From: Blautia sp. | GTDB taxonomy: Bacteria; Bacillota; Clostridia; Lachnospirales; Lachnospiraceae | Reading direction: 5' to 3' | DNA length: 64,000 nt | Assembly: GCA_029257775.1 (NCBI GenBank) | Contig: JARIAQ010000032.1 | Span: 1-64,000 of the forward strand | In this document: one piece after another, positions 44,767 to 52,557 of the stretch | Position numbering within the stretch: position 1 is the first letter of the stretch | How the letters are laid out: the number at the start of each line of letters is the position of its first letter | Notes under the pieces: model-generated | What the model saw: the letters and a program-made list of their open reading frames with translations, nothing else | Database searches by the model: none | What the model was told of the DNA's origin: nothing | Program-made: the position numbers and the translations under genes

Positions 44767-44790
44767 ATGCGACCCTCCTCTTTTTCATTT

Positions 44791-45459
44791 TTACTTTTTC
44801 CAAGCTCTTACTTCATTTAAAAGCCAATCCGTCCACTGCTGCAATCCTTCTCCTGTCTTTGCACTAATAGGAATAATTTTAGCTTTTGGATTCCGCATCA
44901 AAATATTTTTTTTACATATTTCTAAATCAAAATCAAAATATGGAAGCACATCCACTTTATTAATAAGAACAACATCACATACAGAAAACATTAGGGGATA
45001 CTTTAACGGTTTATCATGACCTTCTGGCACGCTCAAAATCATAACGTTTTTTACTGCACCTGTGTCAAATTCTGCAGGACAGACTAAATTTCCTACATTT
45101 TCCAAAATTGCTAAATCAAGTTCCTCCGTTCCAAGACCTTTCAGCCCCTGAACTGTCATGTTTGCATCTAAATGACACATTCCTCCTGTATGAAGTTGAA
45201 TTGTCTTTACTCCTAAATTGGATATGGTTTTTGCATCCACATCAGAATCAATATCTGCTTCCATAACTCCAATGCGAAGTTTCTCTTTCAAAGTTTCAAT
45301 AGTTCTAGTAAGTGTTGTAGTCTTTCCTGATCCCGGAGAGGACATCAAATTTAATAAAAATATTTTTTTCTCCTTTAACTGACCTCTAAGCTCCTCAGCA
45401 TGTTTCTCATTACAAGAAAAAACACTTTTTTTAATCTCTAAAACTTTAAATTCTTCCAT
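44791..45459 (-). CDS. hypB: Nickel-insertion GTPase HypB
   Basis: The 222-residue SIMIBI-class GTPase has Walker A SSPGSGKTT, metal-site GGMCHLDANM, NVGNLVCPAEFD and the guanine-binding NKVD. It lacks the N-terminal CxxCGC and His-rich stretches of many HypB proteins, so it has only the GTPase-domain metal site. AGGAAGGAG precedes the ATG. It is the first gene of the operon. Confidence 0.92.
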   Translation of the reverse strand: MEEFKVLEIKKSVFSCNEKHAEELRGQLKEKKIFLLNLMSSPGSGKTTTLTRTIETLKEKLRIGVMEADIDSDVDAKTISNLGVKTIQLHTGGMCHLDANMTVQGLKGLGTEELDLAILENVGNLVCPAEFDTGAVKNVMILSVPEGHDKPLKYPLMFSVCDVVLINKVDVLPYFDFDLEICKKNILMRNPKAKIIPISAKTGEGLQQWTDWLLNEVRAWKK

Positions 45460-45476
45460 TCTCCTTCCTCCGTTCT

Positions 45477-45493
45477 AATTGGTTATACCAATT
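45477..45493. promoter_or_regulatory. Operator 1 of the hypB operon (FadR/PdhR-type)
   Basis: AATTGGTTATACCAATT is a perfect 7-bp dyad with a 3-base centre. It matches the AATTGGT-N3-ACCAATT form bound by FadR-type GntR proteins such as PdhR. It lies between the promoter and the hypB ribosome site, where a bound repressor would block transcription. Confidence 0.72.
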
Positions 45494-45509
45494 TTTCTAT
45501 TTTATTGAT

Positions 45510-45538
45510 ATTATATTATTATGACTATTTTTTGTCAA
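45510..45538 (-). promoter_or_regulatory. Exact-consensus promoter of the hypB operon
   Basis: TTGACA (45538-45533) and TATAAT (45515-45510) are separated by exactly 17 bases. Unrepressed expression should be strong. Confidence 0.8.
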
Positions 45539-45615
45539 TATTTCTTTATTTTTTTATGCATTTTACACTATTTTTTTCTTTTATTCTGTAATATATATTT
45601 TTTGCACAAATTGGT

Positions 45616-45632
45616 ATCTGGTATAACCAATT
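45616..45632. promoter_or_regulatory. Operator 2 of the hypB operon
   Basis: ATCTGGTATAACCAATT matches 12 of the 14 fixed positions of AATTGGT-N3-ACCAATT. An extra half site AATTGGTAT precedes it (45609-45617). Its centre is 139 bases from that of operator 1, with the promoter in between. Confidence 0.6.
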
Positions 45633-45659
45633 CCATTTTATATGTGTTGAATTTTTTCA

Positions 45660-45712
45660 TAAAAAAAAGCAGAGGGATAATATGACTTAAAACAAATCAT
45701 AATATCCCTCTG
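45660..45712 (-). terminator. Terminator after the flavodoxin/zinc-ribbon genes
   Basis: CAGAGGGATATTATGA and TCATATTATCCCTCTG form a 16-bp stem with one mismatch, followed by T8 on the minus strand. Confidence 0.8.
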
Positions 45713-45746
45713 TCAAAACAATCCATTTCTAATTATAATCTAATTT

Positions 45747-46163
45747 TTAACTATTCTTAACAAACTCTGTCCCACACTTAGGACATCTTACACTAATTCT
45801 TCCTTTTCCTCTGGGAATACGAATTTTCTGTTTACACTGAGGACACGTATAAATGTGAAATTCTTTTCTCTGTTGTTGTATGTATCTTGTTTTCCCCCAA
45901 AAACTCCTCACTCTATTTTCCAAAACCAAATATCTTTGGTTTTCTTCATATCTTTTTGAAATATTTCTGGAAAACATACGAAAATAAATACAAAGAAGAA
46001 TAATAAAATTCCATGATGTAAATAGTATACTAAAATGTACATTGCTAATAAATATATCTAATATAGTACAAATTAAAAATATAATAAGCAAACATTGATT
46101 TAAACGATCATTGCCATATCTCCCATACATAAATCGACGAAACGCTTCTTTTATTTTATTCAT
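45747..46163 (-). CDS. Small membrane protein with C-terminal zinc ribbon
   Basis: The protein has 138 residues, two membrane helices (about residues 23-41 and 49-66), a basic linker and a C-terminal zinc ribbon CPQC...CPKC. I chose the ATG at 46163 after AGGAAGGA. Its start lies directly at the flavodoxin stop. Function unknown. Confidence 0.7.
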   Translation of the reverse strand: MNKIKEAFRRFMYGRYGNDRLNQCLLIIFLICTILDIFISNVHFSILFTSWNFIILLCIYFRMFSRNISKRYEENQRYLVLENRVRSFWGKTRYIQQQRKEFHIYTCPQCKQKIRIPRGKGRISVRCPKCGTEFVKNS

Positions 46164-46164
46164 A

Positions 46165-46689
46165 TTATAATTCTTCCTTCCTAATATCTTTAAATATCTT
46201 TTGCACAAAAATTTTTGCACCTTCTAAATCATTTGAATCAGGATGAAGCATTGCCATATCAAAATTACGAAGCATCGCGTTTATCATCTTTGTATTTTCT
46301 GGTGTTTTCATACTAAGATACTTTTCTCGAACAGAAATTGGCATCTTACCTTGACAGATATAAGCACCCAAATATTCATTATCATCCTCAATAAAAACCC
46401 TGATATTTTCTTCAATTTTTTTATAATATTCTGGATCGTTTCCCATTCCACAAGTACCGAATAAGGCAATCTTCTTTCCTTGGAGGCTTCCTAAATAATC
46501 CAACACTTCTACACTGGCACTCCCTCTATCTGTCCAAAAACCTATAAAATATATATCACCCATTTCATAATCTGTCTGTCCCTCTAAAGGTGCAATATCC
46601 TTACACTGTCCGGGAACAGCTTCAAAAATTGCTTTTGCCAGCTTTTCTGTATTGCCGGTTCTACTCTTGTACAATACTTGTGTTTTCAT
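46165..46689 (-). CDS. Flavodoxin family protein
   Basis: The 174-residue protein has the FMN phosphate loop SRTGNTEK at the N-terminus and FGTCGMGNDPEYY in the flavin-binding region. I chose the ATG at 46689, with GAAGGGA about 9 bases upstream; the ATG at 46695 is too close to it. It may be BilS-like, the partner of bilirubin reductase, but no bilR is present here, so I leave the name open. Confidence 0.75.
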   Translation of the reverse strand: MKTQVLYKSRTGNTEKLAKAIFEAVPGQCKDIAPLEGQTDYEMGDIYFIGFWTDRGSASVEVLDYLGSLQGKKIALFGTCGMGNDPEYYKKIEENIRVFIEDDNEYLGAYICQGKMPISVREKYLSMKTPENTKMINAMLRNFDMAMLHPDSNDLEGAKIFVQKIFKDIRKEEL

Positions 46690-46779
46690 GTTCATCTTCC
46701 CTTCTATTGTTGTCATATAATTATTTTATCACAAAACAATAGAAATAATATTTCTTAATTCTTAAAAACTCTAAACTCT

Positions 46780-47685
46780 CTATAAAGTTTTTCCTACATA
46801 ATCCTTGATATGCACATCCAACTGGGAAAACGGAATTTCAATTCCCTGTTCATCAAACGTTAATTTGATTTTTTCATTCAAACGCCATTTTGTAGCCCAA
46901 TATTCTTGTGTCTTTACCCAAGCCCGAAGTCCTAAAACCACACTATCTGAAGCTAATTCATCCACAAAAACCTGCATCTCCTGATCAGACATAATACTTG
47001 CATCTTCATGAAGAAGGGTTTCCAGAATTTTTTTTGCTTTTCTTAAGTCTGTCTGATAAGAAATTCCCACTTTAATTTCTAGCTTCCGATTATCTTTTGC
47101 TGTTACATTTACAATACTAGAATTCGTTAATATTCCATTAGGAACCGTAATTCTTCGGTTATCTACTGTAGATAACGTTGTATAAAAAAGATCAATTTTT
47201 ACAACTGTTCCTTCCTGTTTTCCTGCATTTTCAATGATATAATCCCCAATTACAAAAGGTCTTAAAATCAAAATAATGACTCCTCCGGCAAGGTTTGATA
47301 ATCCTCCTTGCAAAGCAAGACCAATGGCTACACCACTAGATGCTAGAAGTGCTGCAATAGAAGACTCTTTCACACCAAAACTAGTAGCAATAGAAACAAT
47401 CAGAAAAAAATACATAACTGCCTTAGCAAAAGAAGAAACAAACTGTGTAACACCTGTATCTGCATTTGCTCTATTCATTGCGGCTACAATCAACCTGCAA
47501 ACTTTATGAATAATTTTGCTAATAACAATATAGACTATAATAGCTAGCAAAACTCTTCCTGCAAAATTTCCAATCAATGGTAATTTCTGACTCCAATAAT
47601 CCCATGTAAGATAGTGCCTGAAAAACTCCCCTATTCCTGCAATCTCCAATGGTTCTGTCAATGCATCTGTTAAGATAATTCTCAT
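46780..47685 (-). CDS. MscS-family mechanosensitive channel
   Basis: The 301-residue protein has three N-terminal membrane helices. The pore helix/beta domain region includes SSGVAIGLALQGGLSNLAGGVII and VNVTAKDNRKLEIKVGISYQTDL, typical of small MscS channels. It should open on hypo-osmotic shock. It starts 3 bases after the glgB stop. Confidence 0.9.
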   Translation of the reverse strand: MRIILTDALTEPLEIAGIGEFFRHYLTWDYWSQKLPLIGNFAGRVLLAIIVYIVISKIIHKVCRLIVAAMNRANADTGVTQFVSSFAKAVMYFFLIVSIATSFGVKESSIAALLASSGVAIGLALQGGLSNLAGGVIILILRPFVIGDYIIENAGKQEGTVVKIDLFYTTLSTVDNRRITVPNGILTNSSIVNVTAKDNRKLEIKVGISYQTDLRKAKKILETLLHEDASIMSDQEMQVFVDELASDSVVLGLRAWVKTQEYWATKWRLNEKIKLTFDEQGIEIPFSQLDVHIKDYVGKTL

Positions 47686-47688
47686 CTT

Positions 47689-49974
47689 CTATTTTCCTCT
47701 TTTATATTGTTCTTCTTTTATTTTTTGTTCCAATTCTCTGCGTATTCTAGATTCTTTTATAATCTTTTCCTCGCACTCTTTTACTGAAAAAATTTGAACA
47801 GAAAGAGCCGGTACTTGAATTTTTATGGAATAAGGTCGTTCATCCTTTTCTTTTTTTTCTGCTTTCCATACTCCTTCATTTTTTATACCTGCACCACCAA
47901 AAATTTTTTCATCACTGTTGAAAATTTCTCTATATTCTCCTGCACAGGGTACCCCTATTACATAATCCTCATAAATCATATCCGAAAAATTACACACGAC
48001 TACTAATGTATCTGCTGCTTTTTCTCCTTTTCTTAAAAATGTGAGCATATTCTTTTCTACTTCTATATGATTGATCCATTCAAAACCATTTGGAAGATCA
48101 TCACATTCATACAATGCCGGACAGTCTTTATAAAGTTTCAACAACGCCTTTACATAATCCTGTAATCCTTTATGTTCTTTTTTCTCTAACAATCCCCAAT
48201 CTAAAGAATCTTTTTCAGACCATTCCTTTTCCTGTCCAAAGTCTTGCCCCATAAACAACAATTTTTTACCTGGATGTGCCATCCAAAAGCCCAAAGCGAC
48301 CCGCCAGTTTGCCATTTTTTTATCTTTTTCCCCTGGCATTTTGTTAAGGAAAGAGCCTTTTCCATGAACCACTTCATCATGAGAAAAACTAAGTAAAAAT
48401 TTTTCACTATATGCGTAGAGCATACTAAATGTTAACTTATCATGAACACCTTTTCTAAAAATAGGGTCTGTTTGCATATAGTCCAGAAAGTCATTTTCCC
48501 ATCCCATGTTCCATTTTCGATCAAATCCCAATCCATGATTCTCCAAATCTCCTGTAACAGCAGGCCAAGCCGTAGATTCTTCTGCAATCAAAAGTACCTC
48601 TGGATATTTTTTCTTTAAAATAGAATTTAAATGTTTTAAAAATTCTACTGCTTCCAAATTTTCATTTCCACCATAAATATTAGGCTCCCACTGACTATTC
48701 TGCCTTCCATAGTCCAAATAAAGCATAGAGGCTACCGCATCCATGCGAATACCATCTGCATGATATTTTTCCACCCAAAATAAAGCATTGGATATAAGAA
48801 AGTTTTTCACTTCTGGACTACCATAATCAAAGACCAAAGTTCCCCAATGTGGATGTTCTGCTTTATCCTGATTCGTATACTCATAAAGAGATGTTCCATC
48901 AAATTTTGCCAATGCAAAACTATCTTTAGGAAAATGTGCTGGAACCCAATCTAAAATTACACCAATATCGTTCTGGTGCATATAATCCATAAAATACATG
49001 AAATCCTCACAACTTCCAAATCGACTTGTGGGTGAATAATATCCTGTTACTTGATACCCCCATGACTCATCTAAAGGATGTTCCATTATAGGTAATAATT
49101 CCACATGAGTATATCCCATATCCTTTATATATGCGCACAACATTTGCGCCAACTCTCGATAATTATAAAACTCTCTTCCATCTTCTGGTTTTTTCCAAGA
49201 ACCCAGATGTATTTCATATACAGAAAGTGGCTTATTTTCTTTTTGGAGTGTCTTTCTTTTTTGCATCCATTGTCCGTCCCCCCATTGGTACTTTGATAAA
49301 TCTGTCACTACAGAAGCATTACAAGGACGAACTTCTGACAAATTTCCATAGGGATCTGATTTTAAAAACACCTGTAAATCTTTTGTTTTAATTTCATATT
49401 TATATAAATCTAAAAGTTTTACACCTGGAATAAAAAGTTCAAAAATCCCCGATTGAGAAAGTCTATTCATCTGATGCACTCGGCCATCCCAATGATTAAA
49501 ATCACCTACTACGCTGACACGTAAGGCATTAGGCGCCCAAACAGCAAAATGAACCCCTTCTATTCCCTTTATTGTTTGATAATGTGCTCCTAATATTTCA
49601 TATATATCATAACAAATTCCTGCACAGAATCTTTTTTCTTCTTCTTCTGTAATCTGATTTTCAAAATAGTACGGATCCTGCACTGTTTTTTCTTCGCCAT
49701 TTCCATACGATACTTTATAAACGTAATTTACTATCTTTTTTTCTGGAATCAGGCAGGCAAAAAATCCTGCTTCGTCCTGCATTTCCATTTTATATTCCCA
49801 TTTCTTTTTTCCAAAATATAACTTTACTTCCTTTGCCCCTGGAAAAAAACATTGAAATAAAATACCATTTTTCGTAACTTGAGGTCTAAGTGTTTTTTGT
49901 GGCTCATTTTCTTCTGAATAAACAATTGCCTCTATCTTTTGCCAATCCATTAAATTATATAACTCCTGAGACAT
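47689..49974 (-). CDS. glgB: 1,4-alpha-glucan branching enzyme
   Basis: The 761-residue enzyme makes alpha-1,6 branches in glycogen. After N-terminal CBM48-type domains comes a GH13 barrel with DWVPAHFP, the nucleophile Asp in GIRMDAV, the acid Glu in LLIAEEST and SHDEVVHGK. A Glu/Lys-rich tail of about 30 residues is extra. GGAGGTGC precedes the ATG. No other glg gene is in the window. Confidence 0.95.
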   Translation of the reverse strand: MSQELYNLMDWQKIEAIVYSEENEPQKTLRPQVTKNGILFQCFFPGAKEVKLYFGKKKWEYKMEMQDEAGFFACLIPEKKIVNYVYKVSYGNGEEKTVQDPYYFENQITEEEEKRFCAGICYDIYEILGAHYQTIKGIEGVHFAVWAPNALRVSVVGDFNHWDGRVHQMNRLSQSGIFELFIPGVKLLDLYKYEIKTKDLQVFLKSDPYGNLSEVRPCNASVVTDLSKYQWGDGQWMQKRKTLQKENKPLSVYEIHLGSWKKPEDGREFYNYRELAQMLCAYIKDMGYTHVELLPIMEHPLDESWGYQVTGYYSPTSRFGSCEDFMYFMDYMHQNDIGVILDWVPAHFPKDSFALAKFDGTSLYEYTNQDKAEHPHWGTLVFDYGSPEVKNFLISNALFWVEKYHADGIRMDAVASMLYLDYGRQNSQWEPNIYGGNENLEAVEFLKHLNSILKKKYPEVLLIAEESTAWPAVTGDLENHGLGFDRKWNMGWENDFLDYMQTDPIFRKGVHDKLTFSMLYAYSEKFLLSFSHDEVVHGKGSFLNKMPGEKDKKMANWRVALGFWMAHPGKKLLFMGQDFGQEKEWSEKDSLDWGLLEKKEHKGLQDYVKALLKLYKDCPALYECDDLPNGFEWINHIEVEKNMLTFLRKGEKAADTLVVVCNFSDMIYEDYVIGVPCAGEYREIFNSDEKIFGGAGIKNEGVWKAEKKEKDERPYSIKIQVPALSVQIFSVKECEEKIIKESRIRRELEQKIKEEQYKRGK

Positions 49975-49993
49975 ATTGCACCTCCTTTTTTCA

Positions 49994-50022
49994 ATATTAT
50001 CATCAATCTAGTAAATTGTAAA
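49994..50022 (-). promoter_or_regulatory. Promoter of glgB
   Basis: TTTACA (50022-50017) and TAATAT (49999-49994) are spaced 17 bases, about 20 bases before the glgB start codon. Confidence 0.55.
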
Positions 50023-50092
50023 GTTTCATGCAAATCTTAAAGGATTTTTTATATGTAAATTGTATATATTTTGTTTTTATATCAGAAAATGA

Positions 50093-50121
50093 TTGTGAAT
50101 TTTACACATATAAAGTATAAT
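50093..50121 (+). promoter_or_regulatory. Promoter of the hydrogenase operon
   Basis: TTGTGA (50093-50098) and TATAAT (50116-50121) are spaced 17 bases. The -35 overlaps a Rex-like half site TTGTGAA, followed by ACACA. A small hairpin AAGGGG-TTTTT-CCCTT (50141-50158 region) lies in the leader. Confidence 0.5.
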
Positions 50122-50195
50122 ATAAATAACTTCGTAAAAAGAAGGGGTTTTTCCCTTAGGTTGCGTATTTGAGTATTAGGAGGAGGTATCAAATT

Positions 50196-50675
50196 ATGCT
50201 TGACCAAAGTTATTATGAAAAAACCGATGAAATCATCGAATTCTATGGCCGAAAAGCAAGTTCATTAATTCCTATTATGCAGGATATTCAAGCTGAATAT
50301 CGTTATCTGCCTGGAGAACTGCTAACCTATGTTGCGAAAAAAATTGGGGTACGCGAGGCAAAAGCCTATAGTGTCGCAACTTTCTACGAAAACTTTTCTT
50401 TTGAACCAAAAGGAAAATATATCATTAAAGTTTGTGATGGAACTGCCTGTCATGTTCGTAAATCAATTCCTATCTTAGAAGCTTTACAAAAAGAGTTGGG
50501 CCTTAGCAAGAAAAAACATACTACAGACGATATGATGTTCACTGTAGAAACAGTTTCCTGTCTTGGAGCTTGTGGACTAGCTCCTACTATGACGGTCAAT
50601 AATGAAGTTTATCCTTCCATGACACCTGAAAAGGCTCTGGAATTGATTATGGAACTGAGAGGTGATAATGTATGA
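50196..50675 (+). CDS. hydC: NuoE-like subunit of bifurcating [FeFe] hydrogenase
   Basis: The 159-residue protein has a thioredoxin-like 2Fe-2S domain with ligands in CDGTACH and CLGACGLAP. I chose the ATG at 50196 because AGGAGGAGG lies 9 bases before it; the longer frame starts with a TTG upstream of that site. It is the first gene of hydCBA. Confidence 0.9.
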   Translation: MLDQSYYEKTDEIIEFYGRKASSLIPIMQDIQAEYRYLPGELLTYVAKKIGVREAKAYSVATFYENFSFEPKGKYIIKVCDGTACHVRKSIPILEALQKELGLSKKKHTTDDMMFTVETVSCLGACGLAPTMTVNNEVYPSMTPEKALELIMELRGDNV

Positions 50676-52546
50676 TAATTGAAAGCAGAGAAGATTTATT
50701 AAAAGAAAGAGAATATAGTCGTAAAGAACTGGATTCTTATAAATGTCGTATTTTAGTCTGTTCAGGAACAGGCTGTGTAGCCTCCGGTTCAGAAAAAATT
50801 TATCTAAAAATGTTAGAACTTTGCCAAGACTTAGAAGGAGTTTCTGTGGAATTTCAAAAAGATGTTCCCCACATCGGCACTGTTAAAACAGGATGTCAGG
50901 GTATTTGCGAACTGGGTCCATTAGTACGTATTGAACCTTACCATTATCAATATGTAAAAGTACAAGAAGAAGACTGTGCTGAAATTTTCCAGCGCACAGT
51001 TTTAAATCAGGAACCTGTAGAACGACTTTTCTACAAAAAGCAAGGTATATCCTATTCTACTCCTGATGAAATTCCTTTTATTGCAAAACAAACTCGTATT
51101 ACTCTAGAAAACTGTGGAAAATTTGATGCAGAATCTCTTGATGAATACATTGCTTCTGGAGGTTATGAAGCTTTATCGAAAGCACTTTTTGAAATGACTC
51201 CTGAAGAAGTTTTAGACGAAGTAGATAATTCTAAATTGCGTGGTAGAGGAGGCGGCGGATTCCCTACTGGTCGTAAATGGAAACAAGTTGCCGCTCACAA
51301 AGATGTAGCAGAACATTATGTAGTATGTAACGGGGACGAAGGGGACCCTGGTGCTTTTATGGATGGCAGCGTTATGGAAGGGGATCCTTATCGCCTTATT
51401 GAAGGTATGTCTATTGCAGCCTATGCAACAGGAGCACAAAATGGCTATATTTATGTTCGTGCTGAATATCCGCTTTCCGTGGCAAGACTTCGTAAAGCAA
51501 TTAAACAAGCTGAAGAAAAAGGGCTTTTAGGGGACCATATCTTAGGTACAGATTTCCAATTTCATATGCATATTAATCGTGGTGCTGGTGCCTTTGTATG
51601 CGGTGAAGGATCTGCACTTACCGCTTCTATTGAAGGTGACCGAGGAATGCCTCGTGTAAAACCTCCTCGTACTGTTGATCAAGGACTATGGGCCAAACCC
51701 ACTGTTTTAAATAACGTGGAAACTTTCGCAAATGTACCGGGAATTATCCTAAAAGGTGCTGACTGGTTTAAAACTATTGGTACAGAGGGAAGTCCAGGCA
51801 CAAAGACCTTCTCTATTACCGGTGCTATTGAAAACACTGGACTAATCGAAGTCCCTATGGGTACTACCTTAAGAGAAATCATCTACGATATCGGCGGTGG
51901 AATCAAAGGTGGCGGAGATTTTAAAGCTATTCAAATTGGAGGCCCTTCTGGCGGATGTCTTACAAAAGAACATCTCGATGTAGGACTGGATTTTGACAGT
52001 GTAAAAAAATATAATGCCATTATGGGATCTGGTGGTCTTGTTGTTATGGATGAAAATACCTGTATGGTAGAAGTTGCTCGTTTCTTTATGAGCTTTACTC
52101 AAAGAGAATCCTGTGGTAAATGTGTTCCTTGCCGCGAAGGAACCAAACGTATGCTGGAAATTCTGGAGAGAATCGTGAATGGGGAGGGCAAACTGGAAGA
52201 TTTAGATACTCTGGAAGAACTTGCTTCGATGGTTAAAAATATGGCTTTATGTGGTCTTGGAAAAAGCGCCCCTCTTCCAGTTATCAGTACTTTAAAGACT
52301 TTCCGTAAAGAATACGAAGAACATATTATAGATCATAAATGCGCTGCGAAAAACTGTACTGCCATGAGAAAATATGTAATCAATCCTGAATTTTGTAAAG
52401 GCTGCGGCAAATGTGCAAAGAACTGTCCGGTAGGCGCAATTACCGGTGTGCGCAAAGAAGCTTATCACATTAATCCAAGTCTATGTATCAAATGTGATTC
52501 TTGTCGTGATAACTGCGCCTTTGATGCAGTTTATGTTGAATATTAG
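50672..52546 (+). CDS. hydB: NuoF-like NADH-binding subunit of bifurcating hydrogenase
   Basis: The 624-residue protein has an N-terminal 2Fe-2S domain (CSGTGC...CQGICELGP) and the FMN/NADH core (LRGRGGGGFPTGRKW, YVVCNGDEGDPGAF). A 4Fe-4S loop SCGKCVPCREGTKR and two C-terminal ferredoxin motifs (CKGCGKC, CIKCDSC) follow. It should oxidise or reduce NAD(H) and pass electrons to HydA. Its ATG overlaps the hydC stop (ATGA). Confidence 0.93.
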   Translation: MIIESREDLLKEREYSRKELDSYKCRILVCSGTGCVASGSEKIYLKMLELCQDLEGVSVEFQKDVPHIGTVKTGCQGICELGPLVRIEPYHYQYVKVQEEDCAEIFQRTVLNQEPVERLFYKKQGISYSTPDEIPFIAKQTRITLENCGKFDAESLDEYIASGGYEALSKALFEMTPEEVLDEVDNSKLRGRGGGGFPTGRKWKQVAAHKDVAEHYVVCNGDEGDPGAFMDGSVMEGDPYRLIEGMSIAAYATGAQNGYIYVRAEYPLSVARLRKAIKQAEEKGLLGDHILGTDFQFHMHINRGAGAFVCGEGSALTASIEGDRGMPRVKPPRTVDQGLWAKPTVLNNVETFANVPGIILKGADWFKTIGTEGSPGTKTFSITGAIENTGLIEVPMGTTLREIIYDIGGGIKGGGDFKAIQIGGPSGGCLTKEHLDVGLDFDSVKKYNAIMGSGGLVVMDENTCMVEVARFFMSFTQRESCGKCVPCREGTKRMLEILERIVNGEGKLEDLDTLEELASMVKNMALCGLGKSAPLPVISTLKTFRKEYEEHIIDHKCAAKNCTAMRKYVINPEFCKGCGKCAKNCPVGAITGVRKEAYHINPSLCIKCDSCRDNCAFDAVYVEY

Positions 52547-52557
52547 GAGGGATGATT

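Noticed and set aside
50093-50110. A Rex operator in the hydrogenase promoter
   Set aside because: TTGTGAA is followed by ACACA, but the arms are one base too close for the TTGTGAA-N4-TTCACAA form and the second arm is imperfect; not strong enough to list as a site.
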